In this document: piece by piece, positions 20,915-30,625 of the stretch
Layout of the letters: each line of letters starts with the position of its first letter
How positions within the stretch are numbered: position 1 is the stretch's first letter
Source of the DNA: Brachycybe producta
Lineage: Eukaryota > Arthropoda > Diplopoda > Playtdesmida > Andrognathidae
Direction of reading: 5' to 3'
Assembly: GCA_036925085.1 (NCBI GenBank)
Contig: JAUPFP010000041.1
Coordinates: 1,332,001 to 1,396,000, forward strand
Length of the DNA stretch: 64,000 bases
The notes under the pieces: generated by a model
Databases searched by the model: none
Told to the model about the DNA's origin: nothing
Seen by the model: only the letters and a program-made list of their open reading frames with translations
Position numbers and translations under genes: made by a program

Positions 20915-22126
20915 ATGGAAGAAGACAAAATGGCTTCCAATGATGGAGAAGTCGGTAACTCCAATGGTGGTGCAGAAGGTAACGCAAATACGAATCTTAA
21001 CATGCATCACACAGGGTTAATACCATATTTTTCTGGGGATGAAAAAGGACCATCCGCCAAAGAGTTTTTTGAGCAAATAGAAGGTGTAGCTAATTTAGCA
21101 AGATGGACAGAAGAGTTCCAGATCATTCTGATAAAATCCAAGTGCAGAGGTCCTGCTGCGGAATTTTTCAGAGATCATCCAAGCATTAGACAGATAAACT
21201 CAATTGAAGAGTTAAAAGCGTTGATGATACAAAGATTCGAGCCAATCGAACCTAAGTTGGTATCAATGCAGAAGTTTTTAGAAGAAAAACAGAGCAACAC
21301 GGAAAGCGCTATTGAGTATATTTCCAGAGTAAAGACCAGAGGAAGAGCCTTCACCGAGGAAAATCCCAGTGCCGACCAGATAGCAGTCAGAGATGGGATG
21401 ATACAAAATCAAATCATCAAAGGATTGCATCCAAGAATAAAAAGATTTGTACTTTCACGGAATCCTGCTGATTTGAACGAAACAATCAGAATCATTCTAG
21501 CGGAAGAAGAAAATGAGAAGTTGGTTCATGCGAAATATGGAATAAATGTAATAGAGACGATTACTGAAGAAAAGGAGATGCTGAAGAAATTTGAAGAGAA
21601 ATTAAAGCAATTGGATGCTCAGAGAACTAAAGACATTGCAGTATTGGACCAGAAGTTTCAAGAAAAAATAAAGGCTCAAGAGAATGCCAAGAAAGAGGAA
21701 GGAAGTAATCAAAGGATGGATAAACGAAATGTTGAATGTTTCAGATGTCACAAGAGAGGACATTATGCTAATGAGTGTTGGTCAAAACCAACAATTCCAC
21801 AGCAATGGAGAAATCCGAGTTACCCACAACCAAATTGGAATCAGCCACAAGCTTTTCAGCCTAATGGTAGAGCTCCTAATTTTGGAAATACACAGAGAAA
21901 TGTGCAGATTGAAAGGCAGAGAGGCCAAGGATGTTATAATTGTGGGAAGATGGGTCATTATGCAAAGGATTGTAGAATGAAACAAGTCCAAAGACAAAGT
22001 GAACCCATAGTATGTTTTAAATGTGGAAAGCAAGGTCATTTTGCAAATGTTTGTAGATTAGGAGCAAGACAGAACCCAGGGAATCAGGTTCGAAGAAATC
22101 AAGCAAATGGTAGGACGGAAAACTAG
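20915..22126 (+). CDS. gag: Gag polyprotein of the Gypsy element
   Basis: 403 aa. It forms the virus-like particle and binds element RNA. The N-terminal half is a retrotransposon-type capsid region (FSGDEKGPSAKEFFEQIEGV, then helical segments with the usual ALM-RF and RG-R-F features). A charged coiled-coil stretch lies near 205-255. Three CCHC knuckles follow (about 275-288, 340-353, 367-380), each C-x2-C-x4-H-x4-C. The start at 20,915 is immediately preceded by a weak acceptor-like AG. Pol lies in the -1 frame, open only from 22,114. Confidence 0.93.
   Translation: MEEDKMASNDGEVGNSNGGAEGNANTNLNMHHTGLIPYFSGDEKGPSAKEFFEQIEGVANLARWTEEFQIILIKSKCRGPAAEFFRDHPSIRQINSIEELKALMIQRFEPIEPKLVSMQKFLEEKQSNTESAIEYISRVKTRGRAFTEENPSADQIAVRDGMIQNQIIKGLHPRIKRFVLSRNPADLNETIRIILAEEENEKLVHAKYGINVIETITEEKEMLKKFEEKLKQLDAQRTKDIAVLDQKFQEKIKAQENAKKEEGSNQRMDKRNVECFRCHKRGHYANECWSKPTIPQQWRNPSYPQPNWNQPQAFQPNGRAPNFGNTQRNVQIERQRGQGCYNCGKMGHYAKDCRMKQVQRQSEPIVCFKCGKQGHFANVCRLGARQNPGNQVRRNQANGRTEN
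22114..22126 (+). other. Gag/pol overlap: possible -1 frameshift window
   Basis: Pol is in the -1 frame relative to gag, and its frame is open from 22,114, leaving a 13-nt overlap that ends at the gag TAG. The bases GGAAAAC sit directly before the stop; this is only loosely like a slippery heptamer. Reinitiation at the pol ATG (22,165) is the alternative. Confidence 0.35.
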
Positions 22127-22164
22127 AAACTCCTTCAAAGAATAGAACGCGTCAATGGGGGAGA

Positions 22165-24978
22165 ATGTATGAAAACCGCGTCACATTAAACATTCTGAAT
22201 GACACAACATGTCCTATCTTTTTAGCTCAGTCGAAAAACAATCTGATAAAGATTCTATATGACACAGGAGCAGGAATATCGATAATTTCCAAATCCTTAT
22301 TTGAAAAGATAAAAGGACGGAAATCACGAGATATAAAGCCTATCACTGATCAAGCTAAGGTTATAATTACCACAGCGAATGGTACACCGTTTCGTACAAA
22401 GGGATTATATGAAATACCCGTACGTATTACAGCAGAGAAAGTGGAAAAGGTTCCTTTATACGTGAGTGCAGAAGATTTGCCAAAGAAATATCAGATGATT
22501 TTCGGCATAGATGTGATAAAGCAGTTGGGATTAACATATGAACCCTTGCTTGATGTAATTGGTTATAATGGGATGAAAATTAAGACAAGAAGTTTAGAGA
22601 AAAATGAAATGATTAATATGTTGCAGAAAAAGGGAGATAAAGAATGGATATTAGAAGTAGTAAGTAAAACGGAGACAGAGAATCAGAATCAATTAAGAAA
22701 ATTTTTGGAGAAAAATGATGATATATTTGCAGGTTCACTTAAAGAACTGAAACCGACACCTGTTGTTGAACAAGAAATCCACATGGTGGATCAAGTTCCA
22801 GTTTTTATACGACCATACAAGTTGCCACAGAAATCAGAAGAAGTTATGAAAGAGAAAATTGATGAGTTATTAGATGCAGGAATAATTAGACCATCGTTAA
22901 GTCCTTACTCAGCACCGTGCATGCTTATAGGAAAACCAGATGGGAGTCAAAGATTAGTTGTTGATTATCGAGCATTGAATTTAAAGGTTGTTAGTGATAA
23001 ATATCCATTACCAGAGCTTTTGGGAGTAAGTAATCAATTAGGAGAAGCTGTTTATTTTTCTACTTTAGACATGGCAAGTGGTTTTTACCAGATTCCCATA
23101 ACAGAAGAAGATAAAGCAAAAACAGGTTTTAGTACACCTTTTGGACACTATGAATTCAACAGATGTCCAATGGGACTAAAAACATCTCCAAGTGTATATC
23201 AGAGACTTATGGATAATGTATTAGGTGATTTGAAAGGGAAAATTTGTTTTGTTTACATGGATGATATTATTGTATACAGTAAAACTATAGAGGAACATTA
23301 TGAAAGGTTAAATTTAGTGTTTGAGCGACTTAGAAATGCAAACTTAAAAGCAAAACCAACAAAATGTTTGTTCCTACAGAAGGAAATAAACTATCTAGGA
23401 CATACATTTACACAAGGGAAATTCCAACCAGGTGGAAAGAAAGTAGAAGCAGTAGAAAATTTTCCGAGACCAACAAGTGTCAAGAAAATACAAAGTTTTG
23501 TGGGATTAGTAAACTTTTATAGAAAATTTATTCCAAATTGTGCAAGTTTAGCAGGTCCATTAACAAAGTTGTTAAGTAAAGATACTCCATTTCTTTGGAC
23601 AAAAGACTGTGAAGAATCTTTTCAGAAATTAAAAGGATGTTTGATTACATATCCAGTTTTGATAATGCCAAATTTTGAAAGACCATTTTATTTGACTACG
23701 GATGCAAGTAATGAAGCAATCGGGGCAATCCTCGAACAAAAGATTGACGGTCAATTACACCCAATATCTTATGCGAGTAGGAAGCTCACCAAATCAGAAC
23801 AAAATTATTCTACGACATGGAAAGAGGCATTAGCATGTGTTTATGGTGTAAATTATTTTCGATATTACTTGATGGGAAGAAAGTTTACTCTTATCACAGA
23901 TCATCAACCATTAAAATACTTGATGACTATGAAAAAAGATAAAGCTATGTTAACTAGATGGGCATTACAGTTACAACAATATGATTTTGAGGTTTTATAT
24001 AGAAAAGGTAAAGAGAATACTAATGCAGATGCTTTGAGTCGAAATCCTGTAGAAAGTAAAGAATTAAATGTGTTAAATGAACAAGAAACTTGGGAAGAAC
24101 ATGAGGTTGCTAAAGATCAAGAAAATTGCGAAGAATTGAAATCTTTCATGGAATGTTTATATGGTTGTCCAGTAGATAAAAAGGTAAAAGAAAAAGTTGA
24201 TAAGTTGGGTTTAGAATTAAATACAAAAGGTTGGTTAGTAAAAAGATCCGAAAATAAATTAAGAACTGTAGTCCCTTTGAGTAAAAGAAATTATGTGTTG
24301 AAAATGTGTCATGATAATATTACAGCAGGTCATTTTGGTATTGAAAAAACAACAAGCAAAGTTGCAGACAGATTTTATTGGGAAACTTTAAAGAAAGATG
24401 TGAAACAATATTGTGAAGCTTGTGTATCGTGTAATCAGAAAAAGATTCCACATGGGAAAAGTCCATTATGTAAATTCCCAGCACCATCCAAACCATTTGA
24501 AAGAATTGGAATGGATATACTAGGTCCTTTACCTACTACACAGAATGGAAATAAATACATTGTAGTTATTTGTGATTATCTAACAAGATACCCAGAAGCA
24601 TTTGCTATTCCAGATCAGAAAGCTGAAACCATTGCAAATTTGTTAGTAAGAGAAATTATTTCACGGTATGGTAGTCCCCAGACTCTAATAACAGACAGAG
24701 GTGCAAACTTTATGTCTGAACTTATGAAAAGTCTGTGTGAGACATTCGGAATTAAAAAGATTTTTACGTCAGCATATCACCCGCAAACAGATGGTTTAGT
24801 TGAGAGATTCAACAGGACACTAACAACAATGTTATCACATTATGTTGATAGTTCACAAAGAAATTGGGATGAGGAACTTCCATTAGTATTGATGGCATAT
24901 CGTAGTGCGATGCATTCAAGCACTAAGGAGACACCTTATTTTTTTATTGTTTGGACAGGATATGAATTTACCATTTGA
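22165..24978 (+). CDS. pol: Pol part 1: protease, reverse transcriptase, RNase H, integrase core
   Basis: 937 aa as read. Order: aspartic protease (DTGAG at about 33-37), Ty3-type reverse transcriptase with YMDD (about 364-367), RNase H (TDAS, Asp near 513), and integrase with an HHCC zinc domain (His 716 and 723, Cys 753 and 756) and catalytic D784, D844, E880 (D-35-E). Domain order with RNase H before integrase identifies Ty3/Gypsy. The last ~20 residues are out of the conserved frame: after a run of seven T (24,939-24,945) homology continues in another frame in the next entry. All catalytic residues precede the break, so only the integrase C terminus is affected. Confidence 0.93.
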   Translation: MYENRVTLNILNDTTCPIFLAQSKNNLIKILYDTGAGISIISKSLFEKIKGRKSRDIKPITDQAKVIITTANGTPFRTKGLYEIPVRITAEKVEKVPLYVSAEDLPKKYQMIFGIDVIKQLGLTYEPLLDVIGYNGMKIKTRSLEKNEMINMLQKKGDKEWILEVVSKTETENQNQLRKFLEKNDDIFAGSLKELKPTPVVEQEIHMVDQVPVFIRPYKLPQKSEEVMKEKIDELLDAGIIRPSLSPYSAPCMLIGKPDGSQRLVVDYRALNLKVVSDKYPLPELLGVSNQLGEAVYFSTLDMASGFYQIPITEEDKAKTGFSTPFGHYEFNRCPMGLKTSPSVYQRLMDNVLGDLKGKICFVYMDDIIVYSKTIEEHYERLNLVFERLRNANLKAKPTKCLFLQKEINYLGHTFTQGKFQPGGKKVEAVENFPRPTSVKKIQSFVGLVNFYRKFIPNCASLAGPLTKLLSKDTPFLWTKDCEESFQKLKGCLITYPVLIMPNFERPFYLTTDASNEAIGAILEQKIDGQLHPISYASRKLTKSEQNYSTTWKEALACVYGVNYFRYYLMGRKFTLITDHQPLKYLMTMKKDKAMLTRWALQLQQYDFEVLYRKGKENTNADALSRNPVESKELNVLNEQETWEEHEVAKDQENCEELKSFMECLYGCPVDKKVKEKVDKLGLELNTKGWLVKRSENKLRTVVPLSKRNYVLKMCHDNITAGHFGIEKTTSKVADRFYWETLKKDVKQYCEACVSCNQKKIPHGKSPLCKFPAPSKPFERIGMDILGPLPTTQNGNKYIVVICDYLTRYPEAFAIPDQKAETIANLLVREIISRYGSPQTLITDRGANFMSELMKSLCETFGIKKIFTSAYHPQTDGLVERFNRTLTTMLSHYVDSSQRNWDEELPLVLMAYRSAMHSSTKETPYFFIVWTGYEFTI

Positions 24979-25978
24979 TTTAATAGGAGATGAACCTCAG
25001 CCAGTGTACAACACTGAAGACTATGGAAAGGTAGTGGCAAATAGGATGCAAAAGATACATGATATAGCAAAAGAGAGTTTAGAAAAATCAGCTGAAAATC
25101 AAATTAGATATCAAGGAAAGAAAAGAAAAAATAAAGGAATACAAGTAGGTGAAAAGGTATATTTGAATGTACCACAAGTAGCACAAGGTAAAACGAAAAA
25201 ATTAGCGAAGTTGAACAAAGGTCCTTATCGAGTCATTAGACAAACGTCACCTGTTAATTTTGAGATAAAGCACATGTATAGACACAAAGATGTACAAATA
25301 GTTCATGAAGAGAGATTAAGAGTAGTAAAAGGAAAAAATCCATGGGAAAAGATTGAGGACTGTACAGAAAAGGTGAAAGAACCTAAAAAACAAAGCAGAA
25401 AAGGCAAAATGCCTAGTGAATCGAGTAATTCAAGTTCAGATGATGATGATGAAGACAATGCAGATAAAATTGATTATTGTTGTGAAAAGGTACCTACAGT
25501 AAATACTAAGACACCTAAGGGAATTATTCGGAACACAGAAGCCGTACCCAGTACTAGTGGTTATAATTTACGAAGTAAAGGTTCCATACAGTTTGCTACG
25601 CCATTACCAGTAAGAACAAGAAGAATTACACCTAGGACAGAAGTATTACCTAAACTACCAGATCCACCTAGAGTTGAACCAGGCGAATCTGAAGATGAAG
25701 GAGATTTGAGTTTAGCAAGGTTACGTAAAAAGTTGCAAGAGATATTGAATAAAGGAAATTCTAGGGATACCCAAGAGGAAGATAGACATCCTCCAAGTAT
25801 TTCGGAATCCCAAGAAATTAGTGCATCAGAAGAAGAAATTCAGAGTGAACAGGATTCTATAATTGAAGAAGATACTAGAAAAACTGGTCAAGAAGAGCCA
25901 GAAGATAATGTAGCAGGACAATTGTTAGACAAGATGTTTAAATTAGTAAGTGTGATAGAAAGAATGAGTAAGAAATAA
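24947..25978 (+). CDS. pol: Pol part 2: integrase C-terminal domain and acidic tail, frame-shifted
   Basis: This is a continuation of pol in a different frame, with no credible start of its own. It begins with the conserved end of the integrase core, then a GPY/F-type module (KGPYRVIRQT) typical of Gypsy integrases. No chromodomain is seen. A long tail follows (from about 25,340), rich in Ser, Glu and Asp, with a basic NLRSKG segment, a possible coiled coil (LARLRKKLQEIL) and a second hydrophobic helix at the end. The tail is longer than in most Gypsy integrases. The shift could be mutation, sequencing error in the T run or, less likely, recoding. Confidence 0.82.
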   Translation: MFGQDMNLPFDLIGDEPQPVYNTEDYGKVVANRMQKIHDIAKESLEKSAENQIRYQGKKRKNKGIQVGEKVYLNVPQVAQGKTKKLAKLNKGPYRVIRQTSPVNFEIKHMYRHKDVQIVHEERLRVVKGKNPWEKIEDCTEKVKEPKKQSRKGKMPSESSNSSSDDDDEDNADKIDYCCEKVPTVNTKTPKGIIRNTEAVPSTSGYNLRSKGSIQFATPLPVRTRRITPRTEVLPKLPDPPRVEPGESEDEGDLSLARLRKKLQEILNKGNSRDTQEEDRHPPSISESQEISASEEEIQSEQDSIIEEDTRKTGQEEPEDNVAGQLLDKMFKLVSVIERMSKK

Positions 25979-26219
25979 TTCGGTTAAGGTAGTCATTGAA
26001 AAGGAAAATGATGAAAAAAGTTATGATAAATAATAGATGTAATTGAGAAAAAATGTTTGAGTTTAGATTAGCGGACAAAGTATTGATATTGTTAATGAAT
26101 TGTTAGACAACATGACATTGAGTTAGCTTATCCATATTTAACGACTAATGAGTAAAAATGAATGGTTTATTGAATTAATGAAGATAAAAAAATAACAGAG
26201 AAAGATAAATGATTTAAAG

Positions 26220-26400
26220 CATTAGTGTTGGACGACGGACTGTCCGGAAATAAGTAAAAGAAAATAAGAATAATTTAAAGCATTAGTGTTGGACGACGGA
26301 CTGTCCGGAAATAAGTAAAAGAAAATAAGAATAATTAAAACATTAATGTTGGACGACGGACTGTCCGGAATTATGAAAAGGAAAATTAAGAATGATTGAA
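26220..26400 (+). repeat. Three ~60-bp direct repeats with a CGGAC-T-GTCCG hairpin
   Basis: Units start at 26,220, 26,281 and 26,341. Each contains gttggacgacggactgtccg, in which CGGAC and GTCCG form a tight inverted repeat (26,236-26,246, 26,297-26,307, 26,357-26,367). The third unit diverges only after the hairpin, suggesting the core is what is kept. Confidence 0.85.
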
Positions 26401-26783
26401 ACAGTAATGATAAAAAATAGACGGTCTAAGTGTTGAGAAAATAAGTATATTTTGAAAAGAGAGTATAGAAATAAAATTGAATCAAAGAAGTTCTCATTAA
26501 AGATCTAAGCTAGGAAAATAATTGTTGTAAAGCAACAAAGGCTAGTAAAGATTGACAGATTATGCTAAAGAAGAATTTAATAGAAATAGTAGAAGCTTAG
26601 GGGGCAGGAGACCCACTACTAATGAATATAGGAAGAAGAGATTAATGAAATTGAAATATTGTTTGTAGGAATTGAGATTTTGTTTTAAAGAGTTTGAAAT
26701 TGTTGTTTAAAGATGTTGAGGAAATTGATTAACTATTTGTTATAAGTGTATAATGATTTGGTTTTAGGAGATGAGAAGTTTGT

Positions 26784-26792
26784 TTATTTCAG
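26784..26792 (+). promoter_or_regulatory. Splice acceptor before env
   Basis: tttgtttatttcag ends 13 nt before the env ATG. A second AG (26,767) lies in a T-rich context just upstream. Env of retroviruses and errantiviruses is normally made from spliced RNA, so this site probably pairs with the LTR donor. Confidence 0.6.
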
Positions 26793-26805
26793 ATAAAAGG
26801 AAGAA

Positions 26806-29499
26806 ATGGCGTTCGATAAGATGATTGGAATTTTGCTGTTGTGGACGATAGCAGTCACGGGACAGGAATATTACGACATCGAAATTTGTAATTGGAAGAA
26901 AGGTGAAAAGGTTTGCAAAGAAGCGGTTATAAACAGTCCGGAACCGTATTCGGATAAAATGTGCCCGCAAAATGGTTGCAGAGAATGTATGGTTAAATGG
27001 GTTACAAAATTAATAAGTAAAGAGGGAAAAAGCGAATCAGCTGTAGAATTTCAAGTTAAGCAAACAGAAGAAACAAATGGTAACAGTGAAATGTATAAGT
27101 GCCAAAATAGAGGAATGCCATGTAGTTGTGCTAAAAATGATACTTGTTCAGGAACAGAACAATATTGCAAAAGCACAAGAAAATGCGCAAGTAAGAAGAC
27201 AGAATGTCATTGCGAAATAGTTCGAGCAAATACAAGATTAATACATGTGAACAAAAAGGGTATTGAATCAGAAGGATTTGAAATAATATCTTATAGAGAA
27301 TGTTACTTCAACACATCTGAGTTAAAATATGGAAGGAAAAGAAAACGTATTGGGCGAAATTTATTGGGAATGGATACGTTCAAAATTGAGGAAGGGGTAA
27401 ACTTCATCAAATTTAATGATCCCGTCATAACAGTAAGTGCAGAAGGCACAGTTATAATTAGAAAAGACGGAGTAGAAAGAAGTTTACATGTGGGAAAAAA
27501 GAAACAGGTTATTATAAATCCTGAATTTGGTATGGAATCTGGTACCCTTCATATCATCTTCATTTCCACAGAAGGTCATATGATGGAAGGAAAGTTCCAT
27601 ATTGAAGGTAAAGATATATGTCACAGATTAAAATGTGTTTTATGTTATGAGTTTGTCTATAATATTCAATGTATGCCAACATATCTAACATATGCTATAA
27701 TCATATTATTGATGTTAATGACTAGTATTGTTGTTTTATATATCAAAGCAGTGTTGAAATCATTATGGAATTTATTATCTTGGTTTATTATGTGTTCATT
27801 GTTTATATATCGTATTGGTAAAAAGTGTTTAAAGGTATCTATGGTTATTGGTGTCGCTAGTGGTCGATCCGTAAAAAATAAAGTCAAAAAGGTTAAAGAT
27901 AAGTATGATGATTTGGAAACAGGTACTTTATCAAGAAATAGTATCCTGAGTCCAACAGTCATTACTATAATAATTTTGATAGGATTTTTATTAAGTTTGG
28001 TTTCAAGTGCACAAGCGAAATGCACAGAACATAAAATGATAAAATCACAAATTACTGAATGTCAAGAAACGAATCAGGGACAAAAATGTTCCCTAGCCAC
28101 ATCAATACAGGTAACTTTAACCAATTTAGAGTATACTGCATGTTTATGGCTAACTGATCATCAAGAAAACTATGTTGCAAGTGTTGAAATAAGATTTGAA
28201 AGTGTAAATTGTGAATGGCGAACGGAAAGATTATACTATACATTTCCAACCGAGCTATTCACTTTAAATCAAATTGCATGTCCTCAAAATAAGTATTGTG
28301 GATGGGGAGATCATTGTCACCCAGATTATAAATTTGAATTGTTAACTAAAGAAGCTTTAGATTGGCCAGGAGTAACAGATTGTTTTCCAGGTGATTCTGG
28401 AACTTCATGTTTTATAGCCAGCAGACAACCATGTCATCATTTCCGATGGTATTTGAAACCTGATTATAAAAATGTATTTGAAGTAAGAAAAATTTCTAGT
28501 ATGAAGTGTCACCCTAAAATAATATTGACTATTAAGAATAATGATACTGAGACAAAATATGCAATCCGGTCGGCAAAAGAAGTGCCCGATCAAATATATG
28601 TTGAAGTAGTTGGAGTTTTTGATCAAGCAACTGATATTATTTCCAAGCATTTGATAATCAAACATGGGAATGGGTCAGAAGCTTATTTAGATACAGCTGC
28701 AGAATTCTCAAGACCCTATAGAGGCCAAATTGGGGATGTACAAGCTGGTGAAGCCATATCAAAGGATTTTTTATTTGATAAAAGAATGGTAGAATGTAGT
28801 TTCTTTGAGTCACGAATGACTTGTACGAAACAACAATCATATCTAGAATTAATGATGCAAAGTAAAAGGAATCTAATACCTATGGCATTAACGAATCATA
28901 AAGTGTTTGTTGACAAAGAAGGCCGATTGAAATCTTCTTTAATTGTATCTAGCCCAGCAGTAGTACATTTAATAGTAGAAAACTATCAGGTCATATTAAG
29001 TACAGTTCGAGTGTGTCCCCGTATATTAAGAATAGTAGCTCATCAGGGGTGTTATTCTTGCTCAATATTAGCAGTAGTGCAAATTGAAGCAATTAGCACA
29101 TGTTTTCCAGGAACAGTAACAATTACCTTTGAAGACATACCTATGAGTACCAGAGCTCTCACTCTCACTACTAGTGCCAAAATATATGATATACAGATAC
29201 AGATTAGTAAAAAATGTATTTCCGATAAAGTGTGTTTACAATCGCGAGTTGGAGTGTCGTGCGAGAAATTTGAAGGATGCTTCGAAGAACCACAGTTGAA
29301 TCTTCAAAGAACTTTCGATGCTCGTGTTACATCTGTTGGAGGATATTCTCCAGGCGACGAATTTACGTTCTCATCAATCTTTCCAAACTTTTTGGGAAGC
29401 TTGGGATCTATGTTCTACGCTCCGTTCATGATCGGACTAAGTATATTAGGATCATGTTTTGTGTTTTCATGTGTGCTCAGCATGATGCGAATGAGATAA
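26806..29499 (+). CDS. env: Env: phlebovirus Gn/Gc-like glycoprotein precursor
   Basis: 897 aa membrane glycoprotein. A signal peptide (1-19) leads a cysteine-rich ectodomain with a basic cleavage-like site (GRKRKR, 176-181), then two membrane segments (about 294-314 and 321-337). A third hydrophobic segment (about 384-401) ends in SSAQA-K, a good signal-peptidase site, and starts a second ectodomain. That part has the many-cysteine pattern of the phlebovirus G2 (Gc) class II fusion protein; the fusion-loop-like region is about 498-543 (CGWGDHC ... WPG ... CFPGDSG). A C-terminal anchor lies near 870-892 with a very short tail. Phlebovirus-like env genes are known in Tas and some Cer elements; here both halves of a Gn-Gc precursor appear to be kept. 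The frame is open throughout. I assigned it by pattern, not by search. Confidence 0.82.
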   Translation: MAFDKMIGILLLWTIAVTGQEYYDIEICNWKKGEKVCKEAVINSPEPYSDKMCPQNGCRECMVKWVTKLISKEGKSESAVEFQVKQTEETNGNSEMYKCQNRGMPCSCAKNDTCSGTEQYCKSTRKCASKKTECHCEIVRANTRLIHVNKKGIESEGFEIISYRECYFNTSELKYGRKRKRIGRNLLGMDTFKIEEGVNFIKFNDPVITVSAEGTVIIRKDGVERSLHVGKKKQVIINPEFGMESGTLHIIFISTEGHMMEGKFHIEGKDICHRLKCVLCYEFVYNIQCMPTYLTYAIIILLMLMTSIVVLYIKAVLKSLWNLLSWFIMCSLFIYRIGKKCLKVSMVIGVASGRSVKNKVKKVKDKYDDLETGTLSRNSILSPTVITIIILIGFLLSLVSSAQAKCTEHKMIKSQITECQETNQGQKCSLATSIQVTLTNLEYTACLWLTDHQENYVASVEIRFESVNCEWRTERLYYTFPTELFTLNQIACPQNKYCGWGDHCHPDYKFELLTKEALDWPGVTDCFPGDSGTSCFIASRQPCHHFRWYLKPDYKNVFEVRKISSMKCHPKIILTIKNNDTETKYAIRSAKEVPDQIYVEVVGVFDQATDIISKHLIIKHGNGSEAYLDTAAEFSRPYRGQIGDVQAGEAISKDFLFDKRMVECSFFESRMTCTKQQSYLELMMQSKRNLIPMALTNHKVFVDKEGRLKSSLIVSSPAVVHLIVENYQVILSTVRVCPRILRIVAHQGCYSCSILAVVQIEAISTCFPGTVTITFEDIPMSTRALTLTTSAKIYDIQIQISKKCISDKVCLQSRVGVSCEKFEGCFEEPQLNLQRTFDARVTSVGGYSPGDEFTFSSIFPNFLGSLGSMFYAPFMIGLSILGSCFVFSCVLSMMRMR

Positions 29500-30066
29500 C
29501 TGTACTCATCTTTCACTATGAAAGAACAGTGAAAGGGAGAAGACTATTTTCTCAATATTGCATCTATAATATACATAGAGAAGAATTATCTACAACAACG
29601 ATACTGTAGAAGTTGTGACATTTTACCAGGTGATAAAATCTGTGAAAATGTACCAAAAAAGACTTCTAAAACAGTTTAAAGAAAGACATCAAAGAAAAGA
29701 TCAGCCCATGACATCACACAAAAAGATGAACATGGATGATTTCTAAACATCTTAAAGGTTGGAAAGAAGGAAAAAATTCAAGACATCAGAGATGAAAAGA
29801 ATCAAGACATCAATGAAGAGAGAATTCAAGACTTCTGAGAATAATTAAGAGAAGACAGCAGATGGACAGCGTGGAAGACCACAGGAATCCATATGATTAA
29901 AGGCATCACGAAGATATGAAGATGACCAAGTGTGATGGCACGAAAGACTGAATTTCTGAACTTATTTGTGAGTAGAGACTTAATGGAAATAGTGTGTTTT
30001 TAGATGTGAAATTTAAGGTGTTATTAGGTTAGATTTGATGGTTAGGATGTAACATTTTTGAGAGTG

Positions 30067-30290
30067 AAGAGTGAAGGGAAAACATAGAATAATTTGAAAA
30101 TAGAATTGGTACAGTAGAAAAATGAAGAAATTAATGTCCAATGAAGAGTGAAGGGAAAACATAGAATAATTTGAAAATAGAATTGGTACAGTAGAAAAAT
30201 GAAGAAATTAATGTCCAGTGAAGAGAAAACATAGAATAATTTGAAAATAGAATTGGTACAGTAAAGAAACAAAGATGAAATTGATGTCGA
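30067..30290 (+). repeat. Three ~76-bp tandem repeats downstream of env
   Basis: Units start at 30,067, 30,143 and about 30,220 and share aacatagaataatttgaaaa and aattggtacagta. The third is slightly shorter and diverges at its end. Confidence 0.85.
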
Positions 30291-30424
30291 AGGAAACAAG
30301 AAAATATGTGAACTTTATATATAGAACATAGAATGATGTTGCTTATAAACTAGTATTATATTAGTAGTATCCTGATTATCTAACAAAAACAGGGCTTATT
30401 TTAATATTACTTATATATTATTGG

Positions 30425-30625
30425 AGATATCCTGTCGACTATATAATTGTATCGACTGTGTATCCGGTCGACCATATAACCAAGCAGAAATTATGCTAAT
30501 ACCTATGTAACGGTTGGCTAATGAAGTAGTATCCTGTTGACAAAGCAAAAGTAAAGTGAAGAGAAAATAGGAAACATGATGTAAAAGGGTATATCCTGTC
30601 GACAAAATAATGGAAGATAATCCTG
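30425..30625 (+). repeat. Dispersed short repeats TATCCTGTCGAC
   Basis: Variants occur near 30,428 (tatcctgtcgac), 30,461 (tatccggtcgac), 30,529 (tatcctgttgac), 30,592 (tatcctgtcgac) and 30,615 (atcctgtcggc). The spacing is irregular. Confidence 0.7.

Larger units (their letters stand above)
25979..26805 (+). other. Pol-env spacer
   Basis: About 830 bp, A-rich, with no conserved frame. It holds three ~60-bp direct repeats with a hairpin core and ends in the env splice acceptor. Confidence 0.7.
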
